The notes beneath the pieces were generated by a model that did no database searches, had not been told where the DNA came from, and worked only from the letters and a program-made list of their open reading frames with translations. From Coriolopsis trogii (Eukaryota; Basidiomycota; Agaricomycetes; Polyporales; Polyporaceae): DNA of 64,000 bases. Of the stretch, positions 36,277 through 48,411 are shown in pieces. Location of the stretch: positions 1,054,001 to 1,118,000 of the forward strand of contig JAHYIO010000031.1 in NCBI GenBank assembly GCA_020543525.1. The letters run 5' to 3'. The translations under genes and the position numbers were made by a program. Within the stretch, counting starts at the first letter, position 1. Every line of letters begins with the position of its first letter.

Positions 36277-38825
36277 CTAGACCCGCGGCACTCCCTGCAC
36301 GACCTCGGGGTACGTCTGCGCAATCATCTGTGCACGAACGCTTCATCAGTACCATCACAAACCAACACGCAGTCACCGAACGCACCGCAAAGAGCGCTGG
36401 TGCGCGAACAGCGAGCACCTGTGGGTCTTCGCCCAGACCGACGAAACTGCGTCGAAGCCCTATCAGTACCATGCCATTCTCAAGCTCGCGACCCCGGCGA
36501 AAGAACTCACATCGTGGACACACCGGCCTCGATCGCAGAAGAGAGCGTGAGCGCTGCGTTGGAAGCACCCTTCAGTTCCCCGCACGACAGATAGGACTCG
36601 ACGGGACCTGTACTTACAGCATTGCAAACCGATCAAGAACGCGAACAGCACGACGGGTGCAGTGTACTGCCCATCGGCGTTGTATGATGGGTGCGTGTCT
36701 ATATATGAACGTCAGCCAATCGATACGCGCATTTCGTCAAAGAGTGAAGACTCACAGCGCAGATAGAGATAGCCGAAGAGAGAGCACAGCAGTCCGGTAG
36801 CGTAAGCTCCCCAAGTGAGAGCTTTCGAAGCACGCGTTAGCGAGCTGTGGATGAGACTGGGCTAGTTACTCACTCATGCTCACGAGAGAGTCGTTTATGA
36901 GAGCGTCGATGCCACGATCCTTGAACAAGCGCCACGTATCCTTGGCAGCAGGGATGTACGGCTTTCCATACAGTGCTTTAGGCGTGGCGGGTAAGTCATC
37001 CAACCGGTCCTAAGAGCTACGCGGAGTCAAACTCACCGATCTCAATGTAAGCATAGCTGAGGAGACGGATACATCAGTATGCCGGTGGTGACGGCTAACG
37101 CAAGAGCAAGCGTCGCAACACACGCACCGGTTGAAGTACTCGACTAAGCCTTCAATACATCCGATGAAGCACTCTGCACAAAGGGCCAAACAGGCTTCGA
37201 CAGCTACGATTGGAATGCGGTGTCAGAAGATGCGGCGTGCCGTAAGGAGAGACATTGGAAGACGCACGGTGGCCGTCGGCATTCGCGTTGTTGCGGGCCA
37301 CGTTCAACAACATCCGGATGAGTTCAAGGATGGTGACAATGAGAGAGCCGAATGCGATCGAGCCAAGCGACAGGGTTGAGGCGCGGACAAAGGAGGAAAG
37401 CGTAGGATGCTTGGGCTAATTGACCGAAACATGAGTGACCTGTTCCGCTCATGCGTATGCGCGCTCACCATCAATCCTTGTTCACGGGGACCGAAGTAGT
37501 ACCAGCCTTCGAGCACGATGTGAGTGACCGAGGAAGGTGGCATGGAAGCGACATGTGCTTACTGCCGAAAGGTCCGCCAGCCAACGTGGCAAGAGCGACA
37601 TTGCCAATGACTTGTGACGTCCAGAGGAAGGAAAAGGTCTCATAGACGATGAACCCGGCAACTTTGCTCGAGGAACACGTGTCGCCAGTAGTACAAGCTG
37701 AGTCGGTGTCACCCAGTGGCCGTCCGGGATCTGTACAGCTCGATCACTTACTGGGGCTTCCAGGAGTGTATCTCGAATAACTGTCGAGCCAACGGTCAGA
37801 ACATACTGCCAAAAATGAGCAGAATGGGCCACTGACGTAGCGATGACAGCGAAGGTGTACCACCTATAGCGCATATATGCATCAGAATAGCGTGTAGTGA
37901 CGAGATATTGTGGACTTACACGCTCAGCGCCGCCTGCAAGAGCAGCGAGGTGAACGCCACGAAGTACACACTCGGATGGTGCTTCGTGACATCCATGACA
38001 ACCTGTAGAAGCAGGGAGGCTAAGGGAATGCGAGACCGGTAGCCCCAGTAGGCAAGAACAGAGAGAATAGCGATTATGGTGAAGATGATTGCACCAGCTG
38101 CGTGACAGGGGATCCGTGAGCTATGGGTCTAGACGAAGGAGTACAGACGTACAATAGTACTTGGTGATCCAATAGTATATGCAGATACCGCTGATATGTA
38201 AGTTGTCAAGAGTGTGCCCGGGGATTGACGGAGGTCAACATACATGTTCAGCAGAATGGAGAGAACCAACGTGATGTGCATGATAGCGTGCGTAAATGCG
38301 CGTGTGAGCATGAGGTAGACGGTCGACAGCAGCAGGGCTGCTCCAGTCACAAACAAGAGGAGGTAGACGGTGTGGCTGCATTGGACAATGTCAGCGCCGA
38401 TGTCCAACTCGATCGAAAGCTGAGCGATACTTACCTGTTCAAGGTGACCCTCGACCCGGTACTGTCACCTACGCCTCCTCCCAGCTCATCGCCGGTATAC
38501 TTTGAGATCGTGATGATGGAGATGATGATGAATCCAACGAGCTAGGGTCCCGTCTTTCATCAAAGCAAGCAAGGGTGGACAAGGACCAAGCACTCACCTG
38601 CGCGATGAAGAGGATGAGGAATATAGGATCATTGATCCTCTTCTTGGGCTTGAATCTTTCGCCCTCGAACGGAGACTTTTGATCTGCCGCATATCCGCCA
38701 CCTTGGCCCTGACCATATTCTCCGTAGGCAGGTTGTGCATAAGATGGCGCATAGACGGGGGCCGGTCCTGGCGTCGGCCCGTTCATGGGTTGGTATGCGT
38801 GTTGAGGAGCGTTCCAATTAGACAT
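36277..38825 (-). CDS. Pns1/choline-transporter-like (CTL, SLC44) membrane protein
   Basis: This is a multi-span membrane protein of the CTL family. The start at 38825 gives MSNWNAPQHAYQPMNGPTPG, a Pro/Tyr/Gly-rich cytosolic tail, then a KKRINDPIFLILFIAQ membrane entry. About a dozen introns interrupt roughly ten helices, for example HTVYLLLFVTGAALLLSTVY, AIMHITLVLSILLN, FVAFTSLLLQAALSV, YTFAVIATSVAHSA and LSLGSIAFGSLIVTILELIR. Family signatures near the end are YAYIEIALYGKPYIPAAKDT, RLFKDRGIDALINDSLV, AIEAGVSTMFVGLGEDPQVL and MIAQTYPEVVQGVPRV with stop. SLC44 proteins carry choline or ethanolamine in animals, but yeast Pns1 has no proven transport role, so the substrate here is open. Confidence 0.9.
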
Positions 38826-39237
38826 GGGCTAGAAGGTGGTCCACACCGTCCCAGTGAGTGTTGGAAGAGTACAGAGGTGGGTGGAGGTCGTCAACAAGTC
38901 CGTCCGTTAAGAGGCGTAGGCTCGCCGAGGGAGGCCGTCCGGGTCGTGAAAGATGCGGTGATGTCAGTGAGTCGCGAGAGCAGAAAGAGCCGAGCCGATG
39001 ATATTCTTGCGAGTTGGGGACAACGGGGCTGGGAGCAATGCGGGATGCAGTACAAGTCCTTGTGCGGTGCGTCTGCTTCTCTTTGGCGAGACCGAGCGCG
39101 GGCCATGTCCGGCGTGCCTTCCATGACCGTGATGACGTCGAAGCGCCCCCACGCCGAGCATTTGATTGCCGCCCTACCCCAAGGATGTAAGTATGTTTCT
39201 AGTACTGTAGTACACGGCCAAATGGCGTTTTAAAAGG

Positions 39238-39252
39238 TTTCTATTAGCCGAG
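39238..39252 (+). repeat. Left terminal inverted repeat
   Basis: TTTCTATTAGCCGAG is the perfect core of the left end; its complement is at 40058-40072. Confidence 0.5.
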
Positions 39253-40057
39253 GGTTCCAAAACAATTCCATAGGGCATTTTGGAATCATTTTGCGCAGGC
39301 GCCCCGGCAAGAAGAGGCGCTCACCGGCCTCGCTTGAATCATCGCTTATCGTAGTCGAAATCTGGGTCTTATAAATTCCTTACAAGACCGGAAGCTCCGG
39401 CGAGGGTGCCGATGTCATGTCCTGCTAAGGGAGTCATGATATTCTCACGGTTAAAATTCTCTATAAAATCCCCTCCCTCCTCCTGTCCGTTCCCCTCCGC
39501 TCTTTCCCCCGTCCCTCCACTCAAGTTTGCCAATTCCCTTCTGGTCGCTGTGGAGGAACACGTCTGTGAGTGTCTGCGAAGTTTCTGTGTTGACGTTGTT
39601 CACTTACTGACAATATCATATCAGCAAGTCGTTGTCCTCAACGACATCTGTGACACCGTTCACAATCTACAGGCAGGTGAGGATCATATGATACTAATGG
39701 CATACATATCTGTGCCCGCGCTGTATTAGTACCCTATAATTGTATCACACTGTTTGTATGAACCATAATGCAACAATGAACCAATTGTACTGGAATAACA
39801 ACAATCTCTCCCAAAGGCCTAATGAGTGAGAGGAAAAGGCATGCAACGCAGCAGCAATGGTGCTGGAGGAGCCTGCGAGGAGGGCCGAATGCTACATCAT
39901 CATTGGACGGCCGCGTGAGACACTTCGGTCGCTTGCTCTCTTTGATGGAAATCTATCACAAGCAATTCTAAAGAATTCGCAAAATGGCCACTTTGGAATC
40001 ATTTACATCGACAATATTGGAGTGTGCTCTCCAAGCGATTTGGGATCAATTCCAAAG

Positions 40058-40072
40058 CTCGGCTAATAGAAA
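40058..40072 (-). repeat. Right terminal inverted repeat
   Basis: CTCGGCTAATAGAAA is the exact complement of the left core at 39238-39252. Confidence 0.5.
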
Positions 40073-40363
40073 GTTTCTAAGACCGCCGCCCCTACGTGTA
40101 ATCCTTAGCAAATACTGACAGTCGCAAGCAGCTATTCGGAGATCAGCGTGACAACGAGAACATGACCCGTGTCTATCACGCTGGTCTGTCGACGCGGCTT
40201 TTTGTGGATACATAGCGGTGGACAGTAGGGTACCTTCGCAATACATTTGGATGTTCGATATACATGCCATGAACAGGGCTCGGTGGGTGAGTCGTGCACG
40301 AACCCAGAAAGACAACTATTGACCGAGACAGCGACCGAAGAAGAGGGCTATATGCAACTATAA

Positions 40364-40630
40364 TTATGAGGGGGAACGTTGAGCAGGAGATGGTGTATGA
40401 GGTGAAGGAGATGGGGAAGAGGAAGGGGTTGAGAATGGAGATGGATTAGAACTGTGGTCGGGTATGATGCAGACCGTGTCAAAATCATGTATCACAGGCG
40501 ACGACGACTTCGGCGGAATGTTATACAGAAACCGACGCGAGTGCTTCCGAAGCCTATCCGCAAGGGGGAGTAACGAGTCAGAGGGACCGAAGTCGGAGTG
40601 AGAGTTCACAGGAGTGGCTGTCGTACCCAT
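40364..40630 (-). CDS. Small open reading frame downstream of PP2C, unknown
   Basis: This is an 88-codon frame with an ATG (MGTTATPVNSHSDFGPSDSL) and a Ser/Pro-rich end. It lies 31 bases after the phosphatase stop codon on the same strand, so it may be just 3' UTR. The middle, HSRRFLYNIPPKSSSPVIHD, looks protein-like. I know no relative. Confidence 0.25.
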   Translation of the reverse strand: MGTTATPVNSHSDFGPSDSLLPLADRLRKHSRRFLYNIPPKSSSPVIHDFDTVCIIPDHSSNPSPFSTPSSSPSPSPHTPSPAQRSPS

Positions 40631-40661
40631 TCAGGAAGTCAGAGCCTCGGGCTTGCCACCG

Positions 40662-41860
40662 TCAATGGCTACGAACGCTCTCCGGGGGCTCCCGGAAGCG
40701 AATGACGAGGACAGTGACGTTGTCTGTAGAGTAGTTCTTGTATGCGTTGTCCAGTAGTTCTTCCGCTGCTTGCCGAGGATCCGTCACTCCGCGTATGAGG
40801 TCCACCGCACCTTGGTCATTGACGACGTCCCATAACTGGGATAGTTCTCAGTGGGATAACATCAATCAAGATTGAGGTGGAACGTACCCCGTCGCATGCG
40901 AGGATGAGAAACTCGTCCTGCTCGCTGAGCTCGGTTTCCGTCGTGTAAGGGGATCCGACGACGAACTCCTTCATGGACGAGTCGCCAAGACTACGGGTCA
41001 CTGCGAGGACACCATTGACACGACCGCTCATGACGAAGCCGCCCGCGTCCATTATACGCTTCGCTTCTTGCTTGTCTGAGCCCTTATGATCGTACGTCAA
41101 CCGGACGGCCTTGCCTCCGCGACACAAGACACCGCGTGCGTCCCCTGCATTCGCGCAATAGAGGACCCTTCGGACACTTGCAGGCGGGACGATGGCTTTC
41201 TCAGAGTGCGCTTGAGTGTTTGAATGGTCTGCATGACCGGACGAAGGAGCAGAGTGTGAAGATGCGCCACCCACGCGCTTGATAGCATGCATGAGCTTAC
41301 TTGTCGTACCCTTCGATTTCGAGTTGTCATTTCCCTCGCTACCGTTGCTTTCATCGCTATCGAGGTCTTCACCAGGGGGTAGCGGCACTTCAAAATCGGG
41401 GGGTAAGAAAGACTGTCCTCCATTCTCATCCTCCAAACGGAGGAACGCGGTGACCGCGGTACATCCGGAGTGCATCTTGCCATCCGACTCCTCTGATAGT
41501 TTTGACAGATTCGTGTCTACATCGTGGAAGGTCTGATTGAGAACATCGGGGATCACAGCAGATTTGTTCTTGCGCAACGCGTTGAGGAGACACTGAAGAG
41601 AAGCACCGGTCCGTTGGTTGTGAAGGGGGAACGACGAGGACGATACGTACCACAGCAAAGTTCTGGCCGCACCACTCTGCAGCTTGCTTTCCGGCGTGCC
41701 CGTCGAATATCGCAAAGAAGCCTTGTCCGCGAACGCCTGCGAATGGCACAACGATCGAATGCGCATCTTCCATGGACCGCCTGGGACCCTTCGAGTCTGT
41801 TACAGCACATTTGAAGGACAGGTTTGGAGGAACTGATGCATCTGAAGATGCGCTGATCAT
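40662..41860 (-). CDS. Protein phosphatase 2C (PPM family, Ptc1/Ptc2-like)
   Basis: This is a Mg/Mn-dependent Ser/Thr phosphatase that typically switches off stress MAP-kinase or checkpoint signalling. Introns 41593-41650 and 40836-40887 and a start at 41860 (MISASSDASVPPNLSFKCAV) give 362 residues. Metal-site and core motifs are all present: RRSMEDAHSIVV, GFFAIFDGHAGKQAAEW, SGCTAVTAFL, YCANAGDARGVLC, LTYDHKGSDKQEAKRI, GFVMSGRVNGVLAVTRSLGD, EFLILACDGLWDVVNDQGAV and STDNVTVLVIRF. A charged, probably disordered loop (residues about 135-200, GEDLDSDESNGSEGNDNSK) interrupts the domain. The frame stays open upstream to 41974, and an additional 5' exon is possible, so the start is not certain. Confidence 0.92.
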
Positions 41861-42749
41861 AAGAGGGAGCAGAGCGGTAGTTCGAGCCTCAGCAGACGAT
41901 GCGAACGCGTCGCGAGACAACTCACTGGGCTGTTTTGGGGAATCACCACAATTGTTCAGTAGAAGGTACCACACACCCGCGACTACTACTCACAGGGACT
42001 ATTGCTTGCGATCATTGTTATTTGTGTACTTTAGTGCGAGATGTGTAGAGAGAAGCAAGAGTGGATGGTGGGGTTCGGGGGCAAGGTCTTCTTAAGCTTG
42101 GACTCTGGAGTGGGGTCTGGCCAGCCTCCGGAGTCCCATCTCTCGATGCAGGGCGCTTTCCTCCCGCAGCCGATGCGTCATTTCACGTGACAAAACCGTG
42201 GTTAGGGTTATGCTGTACACCTGTACACCGCCACAAAGCCGCCACGACTGCGGAAGGGTTTCTGATCCTGTTCATCTCATCCCACCTACCCGAAGTGATC
42301 GTCCTGGCTAGGACACCGTCATGCTCATTCTATTGCATCCATGACATCATGGAGGAAGCGACGACGACCGCGAACAAAGGACGAGTGTCCGAGGAAGGAC
42401 TCACTATGATGCGTCCGACGGGCAAGCTCGGATAGAACACTACAAGTTGCAGATTCTCAGCGCGTCCTGTTCCTTCGAATGTAGTCCGAAACCCGGTCGA
42501 GAATTGGAACGCGCGCGTGTTTGGCCCATATGACCACTGCTACCACATTGACAGTGTCTTCTATGTGGACTCAATGCGAAGAAGGTACGGTTTCTTGAGA
42601 CCGTCGTGCACCTAACTCTTGACAGTTACGAGACTTGGGCGCGGCGTGCACAACCATATTCAGTCTTTTTTAATCCGCATTTCCAATCGCTCACCTCGCC
42701 TCCGCGTTATAAGCGGATTATGTGGCTGAGGTATTGGTGAACGACCGCC
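41861..42749. promoter_or_regulatory. Divergent promoter region, PP2C and TAP-like hydrolase
   Basis: About 890 bases lie between two genes pointing away from each other. A TATAA (42709-42713) sits 37-41 bases before the hydrolase start, which suggests a short leader. No gene is supported inside. Confidence 0.45.
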
Positions 42750-45219
42750 ATGTTCAAGTTCTCTCTCAGTTTGATGAGCGTCTTGCCTGGCGTGGCAGCC
42801 TACAACCTACAACCTAGGGATTCTTATGTGAGTCAGCACCCTCCTCATCAGCTCACTGTGCTGAATATCATGGCTTGCGTGCGATGTCACCGCGACACAC
42901 ACTGGCAGACGATCAACTGGGCCCCTTGCGACCCCGATATCGTTATTGGCAGTCGAGTCCCGATCGACTGTGCGTACTTCCCAATTCCACTAGACTATCA
43001 TGATGCCTCCGCCGGGTCCGGTGCTCTTTTCGTTGCCAAGGTTAACGCCACGGGAGAGCGTAAAGGAACTCTATTTGTCAATCCGGGTATGTACGCCCAC
43101 TATCGAAGTCTTGGTCCCAGCTGTTCGATAGACATAGCTGACTGACGGACATGTCAGGCGGTCCCGGGGAGCCTGGAGTGGACTATCTGGCCTTCGCTGG
43201 CATGGACCTCATGAATTCTACCGGTGGAAACTACGACATCATTAGCTGGGACCCTCGTGGTGTCGGGCTACAGTCTACGTAGGTCATGTCGTTTTGGTGG
43301 ACGCTACGGAAGTCGCTGAGAATTTGTTTCGTTAGGCCTGGGATCGTCAAGTGCTTCGAACACTTTGCCGACTACATCGCATTCATCAATGGTACCCTTG
43401 AGGGGGATGGCATAGACTGGACGGCCAATTTCACGGACCCGGCGCAAATAGCCACCCTCATGTCTCAGGCCACTGCGATGGAGGACCTCTACCAGCAGCT
43501 CGGTGAAAGGTGTGCAAATGCGCCCAACGGCAGCATCCTGAAGTACGTAGGCACTGCCGCGACGGCGCGTGACCTAGCGGCTATGGGAGAGGCCATCAAC
43601 GGCGAAGGTAGCCTTGTCAACTATTGGGGGTTCTCTTACGGTACGCTACTGGGTGCTTGGTTCGTGAACAGTGAGTCTATGACATCTTCATGGAGGTGAA
43701 CATATATGCTGATACTAAGGGACAAGTGTTCCCCGATGTCAGTGTTGCTTCGCGGCTGGTCTCCGTGTAGCTGATGTTATTGACTTACTACCAGCGTGTC
43801 GGGCACGTTATCCTTGACGGTGTGGTGGATATACCTGCGATGGCGGAAGTGCAGAGCTACGCGGTACGTATCCAGAGTACATGGGCATAGCTTATCATTG
43901 TATTATGCCTAACTCGTCATATAGCTCTGGGAAGGTCGTCTCCGCGATTCCGAGAAGGTATATCAAGGCCTAGCAAATGCATGCGCGCTTGCAGGTCCGT
44001 CCCAATGCAACATCACATCGGCTCATTGGACCGGGCAAGACGTCAAGGAGTACTTGGAAAAAGTCATTGAGGTGAGTACGAAACTAGGTGGTTCCGTCAG
44101 ATGAAAAATTGACGAAAGATCAGGCTGCTGTCGAAGCGGCTTCAGAGCATGGAGCTGGTCTTAGATTGTCATCGGGAACGTTCCGAGGTGAATAAGCCCG
44201 CTCTCTCTCGTATGACCGGCATTTTGACATGTTTTTTGCTGTATACTAGAATTTCTGTTTAGCTTTCTCTACAGCCCCCTCAACTGGGCCGATGATGTGG
44301 AAGCTATCGCAAGTGCATACATACCAGAGATCGCGTCGGAGTCGAACATGAACCTGAATCTCAGCGCTATCATGCCTCGACGTCGGTATGGATGCATCAT
44401 GCGCCTAGTCACTACTGATGACATGTCGCTGAAAAATGTTGGTTAAGGTCGCCGTTGAAACGTCAAAGCAACGATACAGGTTTTGACGGGGTGGTCTTCA
44501 CTGAAGAGGCCATCTTCTGCTCAGATTCTGTGGATGCCGTCAATACCACCATGGCCGATATCTTCCAATTCCTTGTCAATGTCACGCAAACCATCTCTCC
44601 CACTTGTAAGCGTAATCATCTCGATATGCATCGGGCATGCTACAATGGACATCTTCCACAGTCGGTGCGCTGTGGCCGAATGATGGCTTCAAGTGTCCTT
44701 GGTGGCCGTTCCGCGCAGTCGAGCGCTACACGGGTCCTTTCAATAAGACACTCACCAATCCGATCCTCATCATGGGAAATACGGTGAGTGTTGCAATATG
44801 AGAGCTATCGCGGCGCACACCCGAGTGATCAATATCCTATAGGCAGACCCAATCACTCCGTTCTTCCACGCCAAGGAACTCGCAGATATCATGGGTGAAA
44901 ATGCTGCCTTGGTGCAACAAGACGGCTTTGGGGTGAGTATCACTTCGGGTCGCTGTCAGGAAAGGTCCCTAATGGCTGCTGGTATAGCACACGAGTACCG
45001 CGGAAAATTCACAATGCGTGAAGAGCATCATCCAGGACTATCTCAACGATGGCAAAGTGAGATGATGTTTCTTTCGGAAGCCCTGCATTCGCTAGAAAGA
45101 TACAAACTGATAGAATTCACTAGTTGCCTTCTGACAAGCATACTCTATGTGAGATTGACGCGACCGAGGAGCTATTCCCAGGTGTGACTACTCGCGAAGT
45201 CATCGCCTCTCTTCAGTAG
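42750..45219 (+). CDS. Secreted alpha/beta hydrolase with TAP-like C-terminal domain
   Basis: This is a probable extracellular serine peptidase or esterase of the tripeptidyl-aminopeptidase-like group. The signal peptide is MFKFSLSLMSVLPGVAAYNL. About twelve introns join cleanly. The fold blocks are IGSRVPIDCAYFPIPLDYHD; GTLFVNP/GGPGEPGVDYLAF, the oxyanion-hole loop; YDIISWDPRGVGLQST; and NYWGFSYGTLLGAWFVN, with the nucleophile Ser in GFSYGT. The C-terminal TAP-like domain has NPILIMGNTADPITPFFHAK, holding the likely acid Asp, and QQDGFGHTSTAENSQCVKSI, holding the catalytic His. The protein ends EVIASLQ. All three triad residues are present. Several N-glycosylation motifs (for example NATG, NSTG and NVTQ) support secretion. 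Confidence 0.88.
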
Positions 45220-45578
45220 TCGAGCGGCGGCTCCATCAACTTGAAGGTTGCGCCGTCGTTATGTGGTGACAATGGAACGTGCTCTTGAGGTTGCTAGTGA
45301 CTTCTGTCTGGGTCGGATTCGGTCACTCAATGGATCAATATACAAGTGGCCTGCATTTGCCTTGGGATGCGGTGGGTTAGTATCTGAGATCTACGAGATC
45401 CGATGACGTAATAGACTCATGGCTACCGAACACCCGGCTGCGCGTTGTGAGCGACCTCAACTTGAACTTGACCGGTTTCACGAGTTTGACTGCGCATCCT
45501 CCTCTACGACCTTTGTGAAACCCTCCTGTCCCGCTGTGCCTGATTTTGCGGCCCACGTCTGCGGGTGTCTAACCAACG
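45220..45578. other. Intergenic, upstream of the PLK4-like gene
   Basis: No gene is seen. It should hold the hydrolase 3' end and the promoter of the PLK4-like gene. Confidence 0.45.
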
Positions 45579-48411
45579 ATGAGCGCGGACAGTAATTCAG
45601 ACGCAACACAACTCCCTGTTGATACTCTCTTCGTGAGTGTCTGATATCGATGCTCGCCGGTGCACGTATCAACATAAGCGCCACAGAACTACGAGATACA
45701 AGAGGAGATATGTCACAACTCCACATCAACTATCTCACGCGCAACTTGCAGGCGGGGGCGACTGCGTAACAGGCAAGTAGCGATTAAGAAAGTGAGTTGC
45801 TCCATGATGTACATCCGCCCCTCCTCTAACTTGCAATGTCCATTCCAGGTGAATGTTTCCTCCGCAGATACCAAGCGCGCATCGTCGGCGGCCATGCTCC
45901 ATGCAACGCTGTGCCATCCTACCATACTCACTCACATTTCCCACTTCTCGACTCCTTCCGCCTTTTACCAAGTCTACGAGCTCTGTGAGAACGGGAACCT
46001 GTCCGACCATATCAAACAGCGAGAGGAAGCCCGACTTTCGGAAGACCAACTGCGCGGCGTCGGTAGGACGCTTGTGGACGCGTTGACTTACCTGAAGAAA
46101 GAGCTCGTGCTACATCGGGATATCAAACCAAGCAATATTCTCCTTACCGCGGACTATCGACTGGTCAGTCTAATGCTGTGAATAATTTTGGTAGTAATAA
46201 CTTCCTGCCTTGCAGAAACTCTCTGGATTCGGCTCTGCGACCAGGATGCCGACCGTTGATTCAACAGAAACTACTTTCTGCGGCTCTCCAAACTACATAT
46301 CTCCGTATGTCCATCATGCATGCGAACCTCAGGTGGCGCATATACTGACCTATCCTCCAGCGAAATACTTTCTGGACATTCATACAGTTTCCCGACAGAT
46401 GTATGGTCGCTTGGGTGTGTGTTTGTGACCTGCCTTTCCGGCCAACCTGCCTTTCATGTATGGGACGTCCTCTACACTTTCCCGCATATATGCTGAAGAA
46501 TTGTCCAGGCATCGAACCCGGAAGCTGTATACGACAACATATGCCGTATACGCTATAGTCTACCGATCAATACTTCATACGAAGCGCAAGATCTGGTTGC
46601 TGGCATGCTTCAGAAGGTGAAGAAACGAATCACCATTTGGCTACATGATCTGGTCGAAGCTCATATTGGCCCAGAATCCTCGTGATCGGACACCCTTACA
46701 CCGCATACTCTCACATCCATTTTTCAAGCCCTCTCTCCTTGCCCAACCTTTGACGACCAATACCGTTACACGGTCAACGCCCTGCGTTACTACCTCTACC
46801 ACCTCATTTTCAGATAATGCCTACCTACCCTCTATCAAGCAGTATCCTCCTATGCTCTCCCGGGACCCGTCACGCCTACGCCCACCTGTCAAGGCGTTAA
46901 AGCACCCCGTCCCTGTCAAGAGATCACCTCTGGAAGACATCACGAACCTTTACCGAGACGATGCCCAACTGCTCACTGACGACAATCAGGATGTCCATAG
47001 GCTCATGCGTCGGATAGTCTCAGCCCCGACCTCCCAACAAACTCGCAAGATACTCACTGACGACGATCAATGCTCTACAAGGCCCTCTACTCCTGCGCTT
47101 ACTGTCGATTCTGGGACGCCTAGTGTTTCGTCCTTGGCTACTATACAAGACGTATGCAATCTTCCCGAATCCGGTGCTTTCTCGAGGCAGGAGACTTCTG
47201 GTCATCAGCTTTCTTCACCTCAAGCACAGCTGAGACGAATTCTATCTGATCCATGCGCACCTCATCCTCGTGTTTATAATGATCATCAGGCGAGAGTGTT
47301 CTCTAAGGCGACTAGCTCTACTGCCGTCTCTCAAGGCTCCCTACTTAAGCGTCCTGCGACTCGGATGCCAATGGAAAAACAGCTTGGATTCCAAGGCACC
47401 AGTGAACAGGCTTCTGCTTCTTCTCATAGTCTTATCAACACAAGCCGACTCAAGCCGCAATCCTACAAGGTCTCTCGAGGACAGCTCGTTGTCCTGCCTT
47501 CAAAGTCCCTCCTCGTTGACTTCCGGGAAGGTGAACGCCGCAAAGGCCGTCCGGGGAAAGAGGTCTTTGTTGTTGGTGCCAATGGACGGGATGTGAGTGT
47601 GTTCTCCATCCCGGCAGGTTGTCACTGACCAATTGGGAACACGAAAGATCGCGGTCTACGACGCGCCCCACCTCAGTACTCCGTGTTGTCTCGCTGAGCC
47701 CACGGGACGCTACGCTCTCGAAAACTTGCCGGCGGAGTACAAAAAGATATATAGCGACGCATTCCAGCTTGTGGATCAGCTCAACTCGCGCATACCAAAG
47801 GTAGGCTGCATCTTGCTTCGACGATGAGACTGCTTTGATGATCGTCATTCGTACAGCTTGTGCACTATGGCCACGATGCAAAGTGCACTGTCATGGCGAA
47901 CGGTCCTCCCGGCGATGTCGAGGTCGTCATATCTGCCGAAGAGAGTTCGAGCTCAAGGGAAGCGATCCGTCTTCGATTGCGTCGCAATAAACGAACGCTG
48001 GAGGTTTCTCGACATGTGCCAAAGGCTGGCGGGCGCAAGGACTTCGGCGAGTGGTCTAAGAAAATCATCCCGCTCAACGGAACTCTGGAGCTGCCAGAGG
48101 ACGAGTGGCTCGCGCTTGACGGACTAGAACGGTTGACTATGGCTCGTTTATGCGGCTTCTTGCAAATTTGCGACACTATGGATGCGGTCGAAGCTGGCGA
48201 TGGAGTCTCCCTATCTGGTACGGACAAGTTGGCGGTCGATGGACGAGAACGATTGGAGAGGGCCCTGCGACACATGGAATCTGACCCGCCGCAGCGGGAG
48301 GTAGCATCGACAGCCAGGGAGGACATAATGCGGTCGCGCGTGAGCTCGGTATCATCGATAGCCGTTCCTCCGCGCCCGAAGAAATTCGTTAGTGCGACGA
48401 TGTTGCGATGA
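45579..48411 (+). CDS. PLK4-like protein with degraded kinase motifs and cryptic polo box
   Basis: Nine exons add up to exactly 797 residues. The start is MSADSNSDATQLPVDTLF. Residues 19-275 are a protein kinase fold: VAIKK (Lys 52), LVLHRDIKPSNILL (HRD 142-144), CGSPNYISPEILSGHSYSFP, TDVWSLGCVFVTCLSGQPAF and LHRILSHPFFKP. The glycine loop is EEICHNSTSTISRATC, with no glycine, and the DFG segment reads LSGFGSA with Gly at 162. About 240 disordered residues follow. Residues about 515-720 (RGQLVVLPSKSLLVDF; RYALENLPAEYKKIYSDAFQ; RIPKLVHYGHDAKCTVMANG) match the tandem fold of the PLK4 cryptic polo box, which in animals binds centriole scaffold proteins. No separate third polo box was recognised. 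The family match is strong; activity and role are unknown. Confidence 0.82.

Larger units (their letters stand above)
39225..40085. mobile_element. Candidate non-autonomous DNA transposon (MITE-like)
   Basis: TTTCTATTAGCCGAG at 39238-39252 returns as its exact inverted complement at 40058-40072, and similarity extends weakly outward (T..TTA.AA). Both ends carry an inner short inverted repeat (TTCCAAAA/TTTTGGAA on the left, TTTGGAAT/ATTCCAAA on the right). TTTGGAATCATTT also occurs near both ends in direct orientation. The interior is less GC-rich than its surroundings and lacks a transposase; the longest frame is 107 codons with no known domain. Size and ends fit a MITE or a deleted Tc1/mariner-type element. 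I could not fix a target-site duplication. Confidence 0.45.
38826..40661. other. Intergenic region with TIR-bounded element and a small ORF
   Basis: These 1.8 kb between two minus-strand genes hold the element at 39225-40085 and an 88-codon frame at 40364-40630, both listed separately. The part just right of 38825 is the Pns1-like promoter. Confidence 0.5.
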
